A DNA stretch of 64,000 nucleotides from NCBI RefSeq assembly GCF_016745835.1, contig NZ_JAERVL010000001.1, forward strand, positions 310,001-374,000, read 5' to 3'. The position numbers were made by a program, and so were the translations under genes. The notes beneath the pieces are model-generated. The model was given only the letters and a program-made list of their open reading frames with translations. It made no database searches and was not told where the DNA came from. Below are positions 18,289 through 28,272 of this stretch, piece after piece (position 1 is the first letter of the stretch; each line of letters begins with the position of its first letter). Source of the stretch: Caldalkalibacillus salinus (GTDB taxonomy: Bacteria > Bacillota > Bacilli > Caldalkalibacillales > JCM-10596).

Positions 18289-19541
18289 TAGCATTACAAG
18301 TCATCATCGTCTTCGGCTTAATTATCTTTGTCCATGAACTAGGACATCTCATTATTGCCAAGCGCTCAGGAATACTTTGTCGTGAATTTGCAATCGGATT
18401 TGGCCCTAAACTTTTCGCCTTTAAGCGTGGGGAAACGGTATATACCATTCGTATCCTACCCTTAGGGGGATATGTTCGCATGGCTGGCGAGGACCCTGAG
18501 ATTATTGAAGTCAAAACGGGCCATGACATCGGTGTGGTACTGAACGCCGAAAAACAAGTTGAAAAAATTGTTTTAGATCAAAAGGCACAATATCCTGAAG
18601 CGAAGATCATTAATGTCCGTAAAATAGATATGGAAGACGAGCTTGTGGTTGAAGGCTACGATCACGAAGATGAACTGAAGCGTTATGACATACACCCTCA
18701 AGCTATGATGGTTCACCAGCGTCAAGAGACCCAAATCGCACCAAAGGATCGGCAGTTTGGCAGCAAATCATTACGTAAAAGAGCAGCCACTTTATTTGCT
18801 GGTCCCTTGGCCAACTTCGTACTCGCATTTGTACTTATACTAAGTTTAGTATTAGTGGCTGGCGTACCAGTGGAGGAAGCAGTCATAGGCGAAGTGACAG
18901 AAGATTCGCCAGCACGTGAAGCTGGGCTTCAACCTGGAGATAGAGTGACCGAAGTGGATGATCAACCCGTTGACAGTTGGCAGAGTATGGTTGAAATTGT
19001 CGTCGCCAATCCTGAAACCCCATTGAACTTTGAGGTACATAGGGGAGGACAGCAACATCAGTTAACGATCACACCTGACGCAAGAGAAAATCAGACTGGA
19101 GAAGTTGCCGGTTTTATAGGTGTAAGAATCGCGCATGAACAAGATGTATTAGGTTCGTTCCAATACGCGCTTAATGTCGTATGGGATTACGCTAAGATCG
19201 TTTTTGAGGGGATTCGTTTACTCGTCACAGGTGTGTTTGGTTTAGACGCTTTAGCGGGTCCTGTAGGGATCTTCCAGTTAACAGGGGAAGCTGCACAGGA
19301 AGGACTATCGTACCTATTTCACTGGACCGCTATTTTGAGTATTAATATCGGTATACTAAACCTACTTCCCATACCAGCATTGGATGGCGGTAGACTCGTT
19401 TTCTTAGTGGTTGAAGGCATTCGTGGCCGTCCTATTGACCCACATAAAGAGGGGATTGTCACCTTTATCAGTTTCGCACTATTAATGCTTTTGATACTGG
19501 TTGTAACATGGAACGATATACAACGCTTGTTCACAAACTAG
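18282..19541 (+). CDS. rasP: Intramembrane zinc site-2 protease RasP/RseP
   Basis: RasP is the site-2 protease that cuts anti-sigma factors such as RsiW, as well as remnant signal peptides. The 420-residue protein has HELGH at residues 18-22 within the first membrane helix, RILPLGGYVRMAGEDPE, a PDZ domain about residues 205-280 (SPAREAGLQPGDRVTEVD), and the second metal/active-site motif NLLPIPALDGGR near the C-terminus. The true start is ATG 18282 behind AGAAGGTGG; an upstream in-frame ATG at 18249 lacks one. Order dxr-rasP-proS-polC is conserved. Confidence 0.95.
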   Translation: MLVALQVIIVFGLIIFVHELGHLIIAKRSGILCREFAIGFGPKLFAFKRGETVYTIRILPLGGYVRMAGEDPEIIEVKTGHDIGVVLNAEKQVEKIVLDQKAQYPEAKIINVRKIDMEDELVVEGYDHEDELKRYDIHPQAMMVHQRQETQIAPKDRQFGSKSLRKRAATLFAGPLANFVLAFVLILSLVLVAGVPVEEAVIGEVTEDSPAREAGLQPGDRVTEVDDQPVDSWQSMVEIVVANPETPLNFEVHRGGQQHQLTITPDARENQTGEVAGFIGVRIAHEQDVLGSFQYALNVVWDYAKIVFEGIRLLVTGVFGLDALAGPVGIFQLTGEAAQEGLSYLFHWTAILSINIGILNLLPIPALDGGRLVFLVVEGIRGRPIDPHKEGIVTFISFALLMLLILVVTWNDIQRLFTN

Positions 19542-19668
19542 TGACTCAGTCATGAAAGTGCAACACCAGGTTTTGAAACCGACCATTCAGTACTGTAAAT
19601 AAATCATAAAATAGATGAGTGCTCCTCGTGAAAACTGGAGACGTTCGATATTGAAAGGGGTTATCATG

Positions 19669-21369
19669 ATGCGTCAGCAGCATTCTTTTTCACCTACACT
19701 TCGTGAAGTACCGAATGACGCAGAAGTTGTGAGCCATCAACTGATGTTAAGAGCAGGCTTACTAAGGCAAGTGGCTTCTGGCGTCTACTCCTACCTACCA
19801 TTAGGGCAGAAGGTACTACGAAAGGTACAAGAGATTATACGTGAAGAAATGAATCGGGCAGGGGCGGAGGAGCTCTTGTTACCCGCTATTCACCCATCAG
19901 AGTTATGGCAAGAGTCAGGAAGATGGGACGTATACGGACCGGAGCTAATGCGTCTAAAAGACAGACATGAGAGAGACTTTGCCCTCGGCCCCACACATGA
20001 AGAAGTGATTACAAGCCTCGTCCGCGACGAGGTCAAATCGTACAAGAGATTCCCACTGTGTGTATACCAAATTCAAACAAAATTCAGAGACGAACGACGT
20101 CCACGATTTGGTGTGTTAAGGTCACGTGAATTTATTATGAAGGATGCCTACTCCTTGCATGCTGATGAAGCGAGCTTGAATGAAGTCTATCAAAAAATGT
20201 ATCAGGCCTACGCCAGAATTTTTACACGATGTGGACTTAATTTTAGAGCAGTTGAGGCAGACTCTGGTGCTATCGGCGGAACGGATACGCACGAATTTAT
20301 GGTTTTATCAGAAGTAGGGGAAGATACGATCGCTTACAGCGATACGTCCGATTACGCTGCCAATATAGAAAAGGCAGAGGTCGTATTTACTGAATATGAA
20401 CAACTCTTACCTGCAGAAGAAAAACCGCTTGAACTTGTGGATACACCAGGCGTCAAGACTATCGATCAATTAACGACCTCACTAAAAGTTGACCCAAAAC
20501 AGATGATCAAAACGGTCGCTTTTGAAGTCGACGGAGAGCTTGTCGTTGTTCTTGTTAGAGGAGACTACGAGGTCAATGATACGAAAGTCAAAGCGCTCTT
20601 AAAAGCAGAAACCGCCGAATTACTACCCGAAGAACGTATCGTCAAGGAACTCGGGTCAGTCCCAGGGTTTTTAGGACCTCATGGACTAGATAACGTTAAG
20701 ATATTGGCAGATCACAGTGTTAAAGGCATGAAAGGGGCTGTGATTGGGGCCAATGAGAAGGACAAGCACTACCTTCACGCTCAACCGGAAAGAGATTTTA
20801 CTGTAGAAGATTACTATGATCTTCGTAATGTTGTAGAAGGAGATCCAAGTCCGGACGGGGAAGGACGAATTAAATTTGCAGAAGGAATCGAAGTGGGACA
20901 CGTCTTTAAAGTCGGTACAAAATATAGTGAAGCGATGAACGCGACCTTCTTAGATGAAAACGGCAAAGAAAAGCCTATGATTATGGGCTGTTATGGGATT
21001 GGCGTCACGCGTCTATTAGCGGCTATTATCGAACAACATCATGATCAAGACGGGATTATATGGCCTGAAACTGTAGCCCCATTCGATATCCACCTGATCA
21101 CCGTTAATCCTAAGAAAGAGGAGCAACGTGAACTAGGTGAAAAACTCTATCAACAGCTACAAGAGCAAGGCTACGATGTGCTATTCGATGACCGTCAAGA
21201 AAGACCAGGGGTCAAATTTAAGGACGCTGACCTAATGGGGATTCCTTTACGTATCACCGTAGGTAAACAAGCACAAGAGGGTATAGTTGAATGTAAATCG
21301 AGAAAAACGGGTGACATAGAAGAGATATCTATTAACAACATTAATCAATTCATTAACCAAAGGAGATAG
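19669..21369 (+). CDS. proS: Prolyl-tRNA synthetase (bacterial type with editing insertion)
   Basis: ProS charges tRNA-Pro. The class II core shows motif 1 near [20 protein letters not shown], motif 2 [19 protein letters not shown] and motif 3 [13 protein letters not shown]; residues about 230-390 form the INS editing domain that removes mischarged Ala-tRNA-Pro (contains [20 protein letters not shown]). A C-terminal anticodon-binding domain has [18 protein letters not shown]. Two adjacent ATGs lie at 19666 and 19669; GAAAGGGG is 5 or 8 bases upstream, so I choose the second (566 residues). No T-box leader sequence is visible in the 125 bases before the gene. Confidence 0.96.
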   Translation: MRQQHSFSPTLREVPNDAEVVSHQLMLRAGLLRQVASGVYSYLPLGQKVLRKVQEIIREEMNRAGAEELLLPAIHPSELWQESGRWDVYGPELMRLKDRHERDFALGPTHEEVITSLVRDEVKSYKRFPLCVYQIQTKFRDERRPRFGVLRSREFIMKDAYSLHADEASLNEVYQKMYQAYARIFTRCGLNFRAVEADSGAIGGTDTHEFMVLSEVGEDTIAYSDTSDYAANIEKAEVVFTEYEQLLPAEEKPLELVDTPGVKTIDQLTTSLKVDPKQMIKTVAFEVDGELVVVLVRGDYEVNDTKVKALLKAETAELLPEERIVKELGSVPGFLGPHGLDNVKILADHSVKGMKGAVIGANEKDKHYLHAQPERDFTVEDYYDLRNVVEGDPSPDGEGRIKFAEGIEVGHVFKVGTKYSEAMNATFLDENGKEKPMIMGCYGIGVTRLLAAIIEQHHDQDGIIWPETVAPFDIHLITVNPKKEEQRELGEKLYQQLQEQGYDVLFDDRQERPGVKFKDADLMGIPLRITVGKQAQEGIVECKSRKTGDIEEISINNINQFINQRR

Positions 21370-21402
21370 GGTATAGGGTCACTCGCCCTATCTTTCTTTT
21401 TT
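21365..21402 (+). terminator. Short terminator-like hairpin after proS
   Basis: ATAGGG at 21373-21378 pairs with CCCTAT at 21386-21391 (7-base loop); GATAGGG at 21365-21371 can pair alternatively. A run TCTTTCTTTTTTC follows. Confidence 0.6.
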
Positions 21403-21483
21403 CTAGAACGAAACGGTAATGTGTACTAGTGAGAGTTTTAGAAAACAGTACAAGTAATGGACAGGGGGAGGGAGAACCTGATC

Positions 21484-24400
21484 ATGACCGCGGGTGCGAA
21501 GTCAAAACATGAACGATTTCAACTCCTTGTAGAACAAGCTAATATACCACATGATATGGTCTCAAACCATCTACAAGATGGCTATATAGACAAGCTCGTT
21601 GTATACAAGGAAGACAAACATTGGGCATTTTATTTAGTTGTGCCCAACATGATCCCACGTCAAGTATACGAGTGGGTGTCAAATAGAATCAGAGATACCT
21701 TTGAGCATTTGGCCAGCATTACAGTATACGTTACATTCAAGGATGTAAGTGTCCATGATTTTATAAAAGAGTATTGGCCGTTATTCATAGAGTGGAATCA
21801 GACACGTTTGAATGGGTTAGCCAAGCGACTGGCAGAACAACCACCCATAATTGAAAATTATACGTTGACTATATCATTATTAAGTGACATAGAAGTGGAT
21901 ATTTTTCGCAAAAAACTAGAGCCTGAGCTTTACCGCTTTATAACAGCGTTTTTATCTACAAAAGTGAAGATTGCCTATCAGATTCAAGAATCAGCTCAAG
22001 CGGTACAGCAATTCAGGGAAGCGACGGTGAAAGAAGATCAGAATCGAGCGGAACAAGCTCTAAAAGAGTTAGAAGAGAAACCTGCACAAAATCAAAAAGC
22101 AAAAAAAGTGGCCGTCAATGATATTCTCATTGGTTATAAAATTAAAACGGACCCTGTACCGATCCAACAAATCATGGAGGAAGAGCGTAAGATTTGCGTA
22201 CAAGGTCAAATTTTTAACGTAGAGACAAAAGAGCTCCGCAGCGGTCGTACACTGTTAATATTCTCCATCACAGACTATACTGATTCAATTACCGTCAAGA
22301 TGTTCTCCAGGGATAAAGAGGATGTTCCTGTATTCGAGGCCCTATCGAAAGGTATGTGGGTGAAAGTACAGGGGAGCGTACAGACGGACACGTTTATGCG
22401 CGACCTGGTGATGATGGCCAATGATGTCAATGTTGTCACGGTGAAAGAGAGAGAAGATACCTGTGAAGAGAAAAGGGTAGAACTCCACGCTCATACAACG
22501 ATGTCCACGATGGACGCAGTGGCTTCCGCTTCCGAAATCGTCGGGCTTGCAGCGAAATGGGGGCATACCGCTGTGGCCATCACAGACCATGGCGTGGCGC
22601 AAGCATTTCCAGAAGCTTATAACGCAGGTAAGAAGCACGGCATCAAAGTGCTTTATGGCGTTGAAGCGAATATTGTTGATGACGGTGTTCCGATGGTCTA
22701 TAACCCACAGCATCGGGAGTTAAAAGAAGAAACGTACATCGTATTTGACGTGGAAACAACAGGTTTATCGGCTGTGTATAACAAGATTATTGAACTGGCG
22801 GCCGTCAAGATTTGCCGTGGGGAGATCATAGAACGGTTTGAAAGATTTGTTAATCCACATGAACCAATTACAGATATGATCTCTCAGTTAACGGGGATCA
22901 CAGATGATATGGTTCAAGATGCACCGGAGATTGAAGAGGTCCTTCAGGATTTTCATACTTTTATAGATGGGCATACACTCGTCGCCCATAATGCTAGTTT
23001 CGATATGGGATTCTTACACATGAATTATAAAAAGCTAGATATTAAACTGGAGAACCCCGTCATTGATACGTTAGAGTTTGCTCGCTTTCTATATCCTGAG
23101 TTTAAGAATCACCGTCTGAACACATTATGTAAAAAATTTGATATCCCGTTAGAAAATCATCACCGTGCTGTTTATGATGCTGAGGCAACGGGTTACCTCC
23201 TTTGGAAAATGCTCATGGATGCAACAGAACGTGGCATTACACACATGGACCAAATCAATGAGCATAAGGGTCAGAACGATTTTCATCGCTTGCGTCCATC
23301 GCATTGTATCATTCTGGTCCAAAACCAAAAGGGGCTGAAAAATCTTTATAAGTTAATCTCCTACTCACACGTCAAGTATTTTCACCGCACGCCTAGAATC
23401 CCAAGGAGCCTGCTAGAAGAACATCGAGAAGGTCTAATCATTGGCTCAGGTTGTGATAAGGGTGAAGTGTTTGAGGGCATGATGCAAAAATCGCCTGAAG
23501 AAGTAGAAGAGATTGCGAAGTTTTATGATTATCTAGAAATACAACCCGTGTCCAACTATGAGCATCTTCTAGCGAGAGAGTTGGTTAAGGATCGAGCGCA
23601 CATACAACTGATTCTCAAAAACATCTTAGATTTAGGGGAAAAGCTAGATAAACCTGTCGTGGCGACTGGCAACGTGCACTATCTTGAACCTAGGGATGCC
23701 GTCTATCGACGTATCCTCATTACAACATTAGGAGGGGCGAGTCCACTTAAGCCAGATCAACTTCCCCCTGTGCATTTCCGTACAACGGACGATATGCTAC
23801 AGGAATTTCAATTTTTAGGAGAAGAACGAGCGAGAGAGGTTGTCATTACCAATACTCATCATGTGCATGAACAGATCGAAGAAGTGAAGCCAATCCCCGA
23901 TGAATTATATACCCCAAATATTGAAGGGGTTGACGAAGATATTCGTCGTATCAGCTACACAAAAGCAAAAAGTATTTACGGAGACCCGCTCCCAGAGATT
24001 GTTGAAAAGAGGCTAGAGAAAGAATTAAATAGTATCATTGGCCACGGATTTGCTGTCATTTATCTCATCTCGGCCAAGCTGGTGGTCAAGTCTCTAGAGG
24101 ATGGTTACCTTGTCGGGTCTCGTGGATCCGTAGGTTCTTCCTTCGTTGCCACCATGACCGATATTACGGAGGTTAATCCTCTTCCACCGCATTACGTCTG
24201 CTATGAGTGTCATCACTCCGAATTTTTCAATGACGGCTCAGTCGGTTCCGGTTTTGACCTTCCGGATAAATCTTGTCCTGAGTGTGGCGCTGACCTCGTC
24301 AAGGACGGGCACGATATACCATTTGAGGTATTCCTTGGATTCAAGGGTGATAAGGTTCCCGATATCGACCTCAACTTCTCAGGGGAATACCAACCGGTGG

Positions 24401-25779
24401 CTCACAAATATACACAGGAATTATTCGGTGTAGACAATGTGTATCGTGCGGGAACGATTGGTACGGTTGCAGACAAAACAGCGTTTGGTTTTGTGAAGAA
24501 GTATGAAGAGGAAACGCAACAGGCGATGAAACAGGCTGAGATTGCACGTCTAGCCTCTGGATGTACGGGAGTCAAAAGAACCACAGGTCAGCACCCGGGG
24601 GGCATTATTGTTGTGCCTGATGAATACGACATTTACGATTTCTGTCCGATTCAGTACCCAGCAGATGATTTAGGTTCGGAATGGAGAACAACGCACTTTG
24701 ACTTCCACTCCATCCATGATAATTTGCTTAAGCTTGATATACTTGGTCACGATGACCCTACAGTGATTCGTATGCTCCAGGACTTGTCAGGCATCGATCC
24801 AAAAGACATACCCCTTGACGATCCTGAAGTGATGAGCTTATTCAGCTCCACGGAAGCTCTAGGTGTGACGCCTGAACAAATCATGTCCAAGACAGGTTCG
24901 CTAGGCATACCCGAGTTCGGCACACGCTTCGTTCGTCAAATGCTTGAAGATACGAAGCCGACAACGTTTGCTGAACTCGTTCGAATATCAGGGTTATCTC
25001 ACGGTACGGACGTGTGGCTCAATAATGCACAAGAACTGATCCGAGCAGGGAAGGCAGTCTTAGCGGAAGTGATCTCTACCCGTGACGATATTATGGTTTA
25101 CTTGATCCACAAAGGTTTAGACCCGTCGCGCGCCTTTAAAATCATGGAAAAAGTGAGAAAAGGTAAAGGGGTAGAGCCGGAAGAAATAGAGTACATGAAA
25201 GAACACAATGTCCCTGATTGGTACATTGACTCCTGTCAGAAAATCAAGTACATGTTCCCTAAGGCACACGCGGTGGCCTATGTTCTCATGGCTGTTAGGA
25301 TTGCTTACTTCAAAGTTCATCACCCTATCCTGTTCTATGCGACTTATTTCAGTGTCCGTGCGGATGACTTTGATGTCAGCTTGGCGATTAAGGGGGCATC
25401 AGCCGTTCGGAAGAAAATCGAAGAGATCAACGAAAAAGGCAACGACGCATCTCCCAAGGAGAAGAGTTTGCTCACGGTACTAGAACTCTGTCTAGAGATG
25501 CTAGAAAGAGGATATCATTTTCAGAAAGTCGATCTGTACCGCTCAGATGCCACAAGATTTATCGTCGAGGGTGATAGTCTGATCCCACCGTTCAATGCCA
25601 TCCCTGGTGTCGGGACAAATGCGGCCGTTAACATTGCTAAATCCCGAGAACAGGGTGAATTCTTAAGTAAGGAAGATCTGCAGCAACGGAGTAAAGTGAC
25701 AAAAACGGTCCTCGAATACCTTGATGAACAAGGATGCCTCACAGGGCTTCCGGAAAGCAACCAGCTCTCCCTGTTCTAA
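21484..25779 (+). CDS. polC: DNA polymerase III alpha subunit, PolC type
   Basis: PolC is the replicative polymerase of low-GC Gram-positives, with the 3'-5' exonuclease in the same chain. Of about 1431 residues, the N-terminal region and OB fold precede the PHP domain (ELHAHTTMSTMDA near residue 335 and AITDHGVAQAF), which is split by the exonuclease (VFDVETTG about residue 420 and HNASFDMGF). A four-Cys zinc segment CYEC...CPEC lies near 905-935, followed by the palm with VPDIDLNFSG near 958. An in-frame ATG at 21457 precedes the ribosome site GGGGAGGGA; ATG 21484 is the likely start. No inteins or frameshifts were seen. Confidence 0.97.
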   Translation: MTAGAKSKHERFQLLVEQANIPHDMVSNHLQDGYIDKLVVYKEDKHWAFYLVVPNMIPRQVYEWVSNRIRDTFEHLASITVYVTFKDVSVHDFIKEYWPLFIEWNQTRLNGLAKRLAEQPPIIENYTLTISLLSDIEVDIFRKKLEPELYRFITAFLSTKVKIAYQIQESAQAVQQFREATVKEDQNRAEQALKELEEKPAQNQKAKKVAVNDILIGYKIKTDPVPIQQIMEEERKICVQGQIFNVETKELRSGRTLLIFSITDYTDSITVKMFSRDKEDVPVFEALSKGMWVKVQGSVQTDTFMRDLVMMANDVNVVTVKEREDTCEEKRVELHAHTTMSTMDAVASASEIVGLAAKWGHTAVAITDHGVAQAFPEAYNAGKKHGIKVLYGVEANIVDDGVPMVYNPQHRELKEETYIVFDVETTGLSAVYNKIIELAAVKICRGEIIERFERFVNPHEPITDMISQLTGITDDMVQDAPEIEEVLQDFHTFIDGHTLVAHNASFDMGFLHMNYKKLDIKLENPVIDTLEFARFLYPEFKNHRLNTLCKKFDIPLENHHRAVYDAEATGYLLWKMLMDATERGITHMDQINEHKGQNDFHRLRPSHCIILVQNQKGLKNLYKLISYSHVKYFHRTPRIPRSLLEEHREGLIIGSGCDKGEVFEGMMQKSPEEVEEIAKFYDYLEIQPVSNYEHLLARELVKDRAHIQLILKNILDLGEKLDKPVVATGNVHYLEPRDAVYRRILITTLGGASPLKPDQLPPVHFRTTDDMLQEFQFLGEERAREVVITNTHHVHEQIEEVKPIPDELYTPNIEGVDEDIRRISYTKAKSIYGDPLPEIVEKRLEKELNSIIGHGFAVIYLISAKLVVKSLEDGYLVGSRGSVGSSFVATMTDITEVNPLPPHYVCYECHHSEFFNDGSVGSGFDLPDKSCPECGADLVKDGHDIPFEVFLGFKGDKVPDIDLNFSGEYQPVAHKYTQELFGVDNVYRAGTIGTVADKTAFGFVKKYEEETQQAMKQAEIARLASGCTGVKRTTGQHPGGIIVVPDEYDIYDFCPIQYPADDLGSEWRTTHFDFHSIHDNLLKLDILGHDDPTVIRMLQDLSGIDPKDIPLDDPEVMSLFSSTEALGVTPEQIMSKTGSLGIPEFGTRFVRQMLEDTKPTTFAELVRISGLSHGTDVWLNNAQELIRAGKAVLAEVISTRDDIMVYLIHKGLDPSRAFKIMEKVRKGKGVEPEEIEYMKEHNVPDWYIDSCQKIKYMFPKAHAVAYVLMAVRIAYFKVHHPILFYATYFSVRADDFDVSLAIKGASAVRKKIEEINEKGNDASPKEKSLLTVLELCLEMLERGYHFQKVDLYRSDATRFIVEGDSLIPPFNAIPGVGTNAAVNIAKSREQGEFLSKEDLQQRSKVTKTVLEYLDEQGCLTGLPESNQLSLF

Positions 25780-25789
25780 GGGGGAGAAG

Positions 25790-25818
25790 TTGCTTGTTCT
25801 AAGGGGTTATGATATAAT
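25790..25818 (+). promoter_or_regulatory. Sigma-A promoter of the rimP-nusA-infB operon
   Basis: TTGCTT at 25790-25795, a 17-base spacer and a perfect TATAAT at 25813-25818 with the extended -10 TG at 25810-25811. Transcription should start near 25825, leaving a leader of about 90 bases. Confidence 0.85.
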
Positions 25819-25856
25819 CTTTTTGGTAATACTGAGAATAGCGGTCAATTCTGTGT

Positions 25857-25888
25857 AAGAGTGGGGTCATATCCCACTCTTTCGTTTT
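25857..25888 (+). terminator. Attenuator-like hairpin in the rimP leader
   Basis: AAGAGTGGG (25857-25865) and CCCACTCTT (25873-25881) form a perfect 9-bp stem with a 7-base loop, followed by an interrupted T tract (TTTCGTTTT pattern). It lies between the promoter and rimP, about 30 bases before the ribosome site. In B. subtilis the nusA operon is autoregulated by NusA-dependent termination in its leader; the weak T tract fits a NusA-dependent site here, by inference. Confidence 0.75.
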
Positions 25889-25917
25889 AGCTATAGATAG
25901 TAGAAGGAGGTAAGTTG

Positions 25918-26388
25918 GTGAGTAAGAAGGTTACCGATATCGTAGAGGAACTTGTGCTCCCTATCCTTAATGAAAGAGGCTTTGAGCTCGTTGATACCGA
26001 GTTCAAAAAAGAAGGGAACCAATGGTTCTTGAGAGTTTATATAGATAAGGACGGCGGCATTGACATCGAGGAGTGCGGTGAAGTGAGTGAAGCTCTGTCC
26101 GCAAAACTAGATGAAACAGATCCGATTAAGCAAGCCTATTTTCTTGAAGTCTCTTCACCAGGGGCTGAACGTCCGCTGAAAAAGGAAAAAGATATGCATG
26201 CAGCTGTGGGACAGAGCATCGCTGTTAGTACATATGAGCCTGTGGATGGACAGAAAGAATTTGAGGGAAAATTACTTGAATTTGACGGGGAAACAGTCAC
26301 CATAGAGATAAAGATAAAAGCACAAACAAAAAAGATCTCTATACCGTATGCAAAAATTGCAAAAGCACGGCTTGCTGTGACGTTCTAA
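25918..26388 (+). CDS. rimP: Ribosome maturation factor RimP
   Basis: RimP helps 30S assembly. The 156-residue protein has the N-terminal alpha/beta domain ([21 protein letters not shown], then [20 protein letters not shown]) and [19 protein letters not shown], followed by an SH3-like C-terminal domain. A TTG at 25915 and a GTG at 25918 are adjacent; the AAGGAGG at 25904-25910 is better spaced for the GTG (7 bases). It is first in the rimP-nusA-rnpM-ylxQ-infB operon. Confidence 0.95.
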   Translation: MSKKVTDIVEELVLPILNERGFELVDTEFKKEGNQWFLRVYIDKDGGIDIEECGEVSEALSAKLDETDPIKQAYFLEVSSPGAERPLKKEKDMHAAVGQSIAVSTYEPVDGQKEFEGKLLEFDGETVTIEIKIKAQTKKISIPYAKIAKARLAVTF

Positions 26389-26409
26389 TTTGAAAGGAGG
26401 AGAAACAAA

Positions 26410-27681
26410 GTGAATATAGAATTTATGGAAGCGTTGACGGCAGTGGAGAAAGAAAAAGGGATTAGCAAGGAGGTTTTAATTGAAGCGATTGAAGCCGCCC
26501 TCATCTCTGGTTACAAACGTAACTTTAACTCCGCTCAAAATGTACGTGTCGATATTAATAGAGAGACAGGGTCTGTGAGAGTTTTTGCCAGAAAAAACGT
26601 CGTTGAGGAAGTTGTCGATCCTAGACTAGAAATGAGCCTAGAAGCCGCACATGCGATGGACCCGACATATCAAGTAGATGACATCGTGGAATTAGAAGTC
26701 ACACCAAAAGATTTTGGTCGTATCGCAGCCCAAACGGCAAAGCAGGTCGTCACGCAACGCATACGTGAAGCTGAGAGAGGGATTATTTTCAGCGAATTTA
26801 TCGATCGCGAAGAAGATATCATGACGGGGATCGTACAGAGGCAAGACCCACGTTTTCTATACGTCGATTTAGGTAAGGCAGAAGGCTTACTTCCCATAAA
26901 CGAAACGATGCCAACAGATCGCTTCCAACATGGTGATCGTGTCAAGGCTTTTATTTCTAAAGTAGAAAAGACAACAAAGGGCCCTCAAATACTGTTATCT
27001 CGTACACACCCAGGGCTACTCAAACGTTTATTTGAATTAGAAGTACCCGAGATCTATGAAGGGATCGTAGAAATCAAATCAGCTGCGCGAGAGGCAGGAG
27101 ATCGCTCTAAAATCGCAGTATACTCAGCTAACCCGGACGTAGACCCAGTCGGTGCTTGTGTGGGACCTAGGGGAACCCGCGTACAAACCATTGTTGACGA
27201 GCTGAACGGTGAGAAAATAGACATTGTACACTGGTCTGAGGACCCTACCGTCTATGTGGCCAATGCGCTTAGCCCGTCAAAAGTTGTCCGTGTAGATGTC
27301 GACGAAGAGGAGAAAATGACCCGGGTCATCGTGCCGGATTATCAGTTGTCACTGGCCATAGGTAAGCGGGGCCAAAATGCACGTTTAGCAGCGAAATTAA
27401 CAGGATGGAAAATTGACATTAAGAGTGAAAGTGATGCAGAAGCTCTAGGATTACTCGATGACGTTCCAGAAGAGGATGCACCTGAAGATGCACGAGAGAC
27501 TGATGTTGATGAAACACAAACCGTTGACGAGGACAGTGAAGCAGTAGATCAAGTCGAAGCAGAAGATGCAGATAGTGAACCTGCGGCTGAAACAGATGAT
27601 GATACAATTGATGAAAGTATTGATGAAGACACGGATATTTTAGAAGAAGAAGGAGATGTAGAGGACGAAGATGAAGCATAA
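26410..27681 (+). CDS. nusA: Transcription elongation/termination factor NusA with long acidic tail
   Basis: NusA binds RNA polymerase and modulates pausing and intrinsic termination. The protein has the N-terminal RNAP-binding domain (about 1-125), S1 (near 135-200), and KH1/KH2 (with CVGPRGTRVQTIVDELNGEKIDIV and LAIGKRGQNARLAAKLTGWKIDI). It is 423 residues, against about 371 in B. subtilis as I recall; from about residue 345 it carries an Asp/Glu-dominated extension of about 75 residues. The start is GTG behind AAAGGAGGAG. The end overlaps rnpM by 11 bases. Confidence 0.96.
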   Translation: MNIEFMEALTAVEKEKGISKEVLIEAIEAALISGYKRNFNSAQNVRVDINRETGSVRVFARKNVVEEVVDPRLEMSLEAAHAMDPTYQVDDIVELEVTPKDFGRIAAQTAKQVVTQRIREAERGIIFSEFIDREEDIMTGIVQRQDPRFLYVDLGKAEGLLPINETMPTDRFQHGDRVKAFISKVEKTTKGPQILLSRTHPGLLKRLFELEVPEIYEGIVEIKSAAREAGDRSKIAVYSANPDVDPVGACVGPRGTRVQTIVDELNGEKIDIVHWSEDPTVYVANALSPSKVVRVDVDEEEKMTRVIVPDYQLSLAIGKRGQNARLAAKLTGWKIDIKSESDAEALGLLDDVPEEDAPEDARETDVDETQTVDEDSEAVDQVEAEDADSEPAAETDDDTIDESIDEDTDILEEEGDVEDEDEA

Positions 27682-27934
27682 AAAAGTCCCTCTCCGCAAA
27701 TGTGTGGCTTGTCAAGAGATGAAACCCAAAAAGACATTAATACGTGTCGTCAGAACGCCTGATTCTGGGATCAAATTTGACCCCACAGGGAAAGCGTCCG
27801 GACGTGGTGCGTATATATGTCATACGAATGAATGCTTTCAACTAGCTAGAAAAAATCGTTCGTTGGAACGTTCGCTTAAGACAAATATAGATGAAGATGT
27901 TTATGCGTCCTTACAAACACAGTTAGGACAATGA
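27671..27934 (+). CDS. rnpM: YlxR family RNA-binding protein (RnpM)
   Basis: An 87-residue YlxR-family protein; the B. subtilis member has been reported to bind and modulate RNase P. Characteristic segments are RKCVACQEMKPKKTLIRVVR, then GKASGRGAYICHTNECF with the conserved GRGAY element and Cys residues. It starts within the last codons of nusA (11-base overlap) and lies directly upstream of ylxQ, the standard nusA-ylxR-ylxQ-infB order. Confidence 0.92.
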   Translation: MKHKKVPLRKCVACQEMKPKKTLIRVVRTPDSGIKFDPTGKASGRGAYICHTNECFQLARKNRSLERSLKTNIDEDVYASLQTQLGQ

Positions 27935-27949
27935 GGAGGTCCAAAATAA

Positions 27950-28255
27950 GTGAATCCTCGATTTTACCAACTCCTAGGCTTAGCAATGAGAGCGGGGAAA
28001 CTCGTATCTGGAGAAGAACCCGTCTTGAACGCCGTTAGACACGGTCGTGTCGCGTTGATCTGTATAGCGGGCGATGCCTCCTCTAACACGTTAAAAAAAA
28101 CCAAAGACAAGGCAACGTACTACGGCGTGGATAATATCATTGTTAGTAGTAGACAGGAGTTAGGAAATGCCATTGGGAAGGCAGAACGAGTGGTAGTTGG
28201 AGTAACCGACGTAGGATTTGCCAAGCAATTGATGAAGTTGTACGACAATCAATAA
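27950..28255 (+). CDS. ylxQ: L7Ae-family RNA-binding protein YlxQ
   Basis: A 101-residue L7Ae/L30e/S12e/Gadd45-fold protein, likely a K-turn RNA binder. It begins with a GTG after GAGGAGG; the segment [20 protein letters not shown] and later [14 protein letters not shown] followed by [10 protein letters not shown] are typical of the family. It lies between rnpM and infB in the nusA operon. Confidence 0.92.
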   Translation: MNPRFYQLLGLAMRAGKLVSGEEPVLNAVRHGRVALICIAGDASSNTLKKTKDKATYYGVDNIIVSSRQELGNAIGKAERVVVGVTDVGFAKQLMKLYDNQ

Positions 28256-28272
28256 CTTTCGGGGGTGAACGT

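Noticed and set aside
17755-18294. A 179-codon minus-strand frame over the dxr end
   Set aside because: Antisense to dxr and the small ORF, with a composition lacking any recognisable domain and no ribosome site.
19542-19668. T-box riboswitch before proS
   Set aside because: No AGGGTGG-type T-box sequence and no antiterminator pattern were found in the gap.
22342-22713. A 123-codon minus-strand frame inside polC
   Set aside because: Covers the OB-fold and PHP region of polC on the opposite strand without a plausible product; coding signal belongs to polC.
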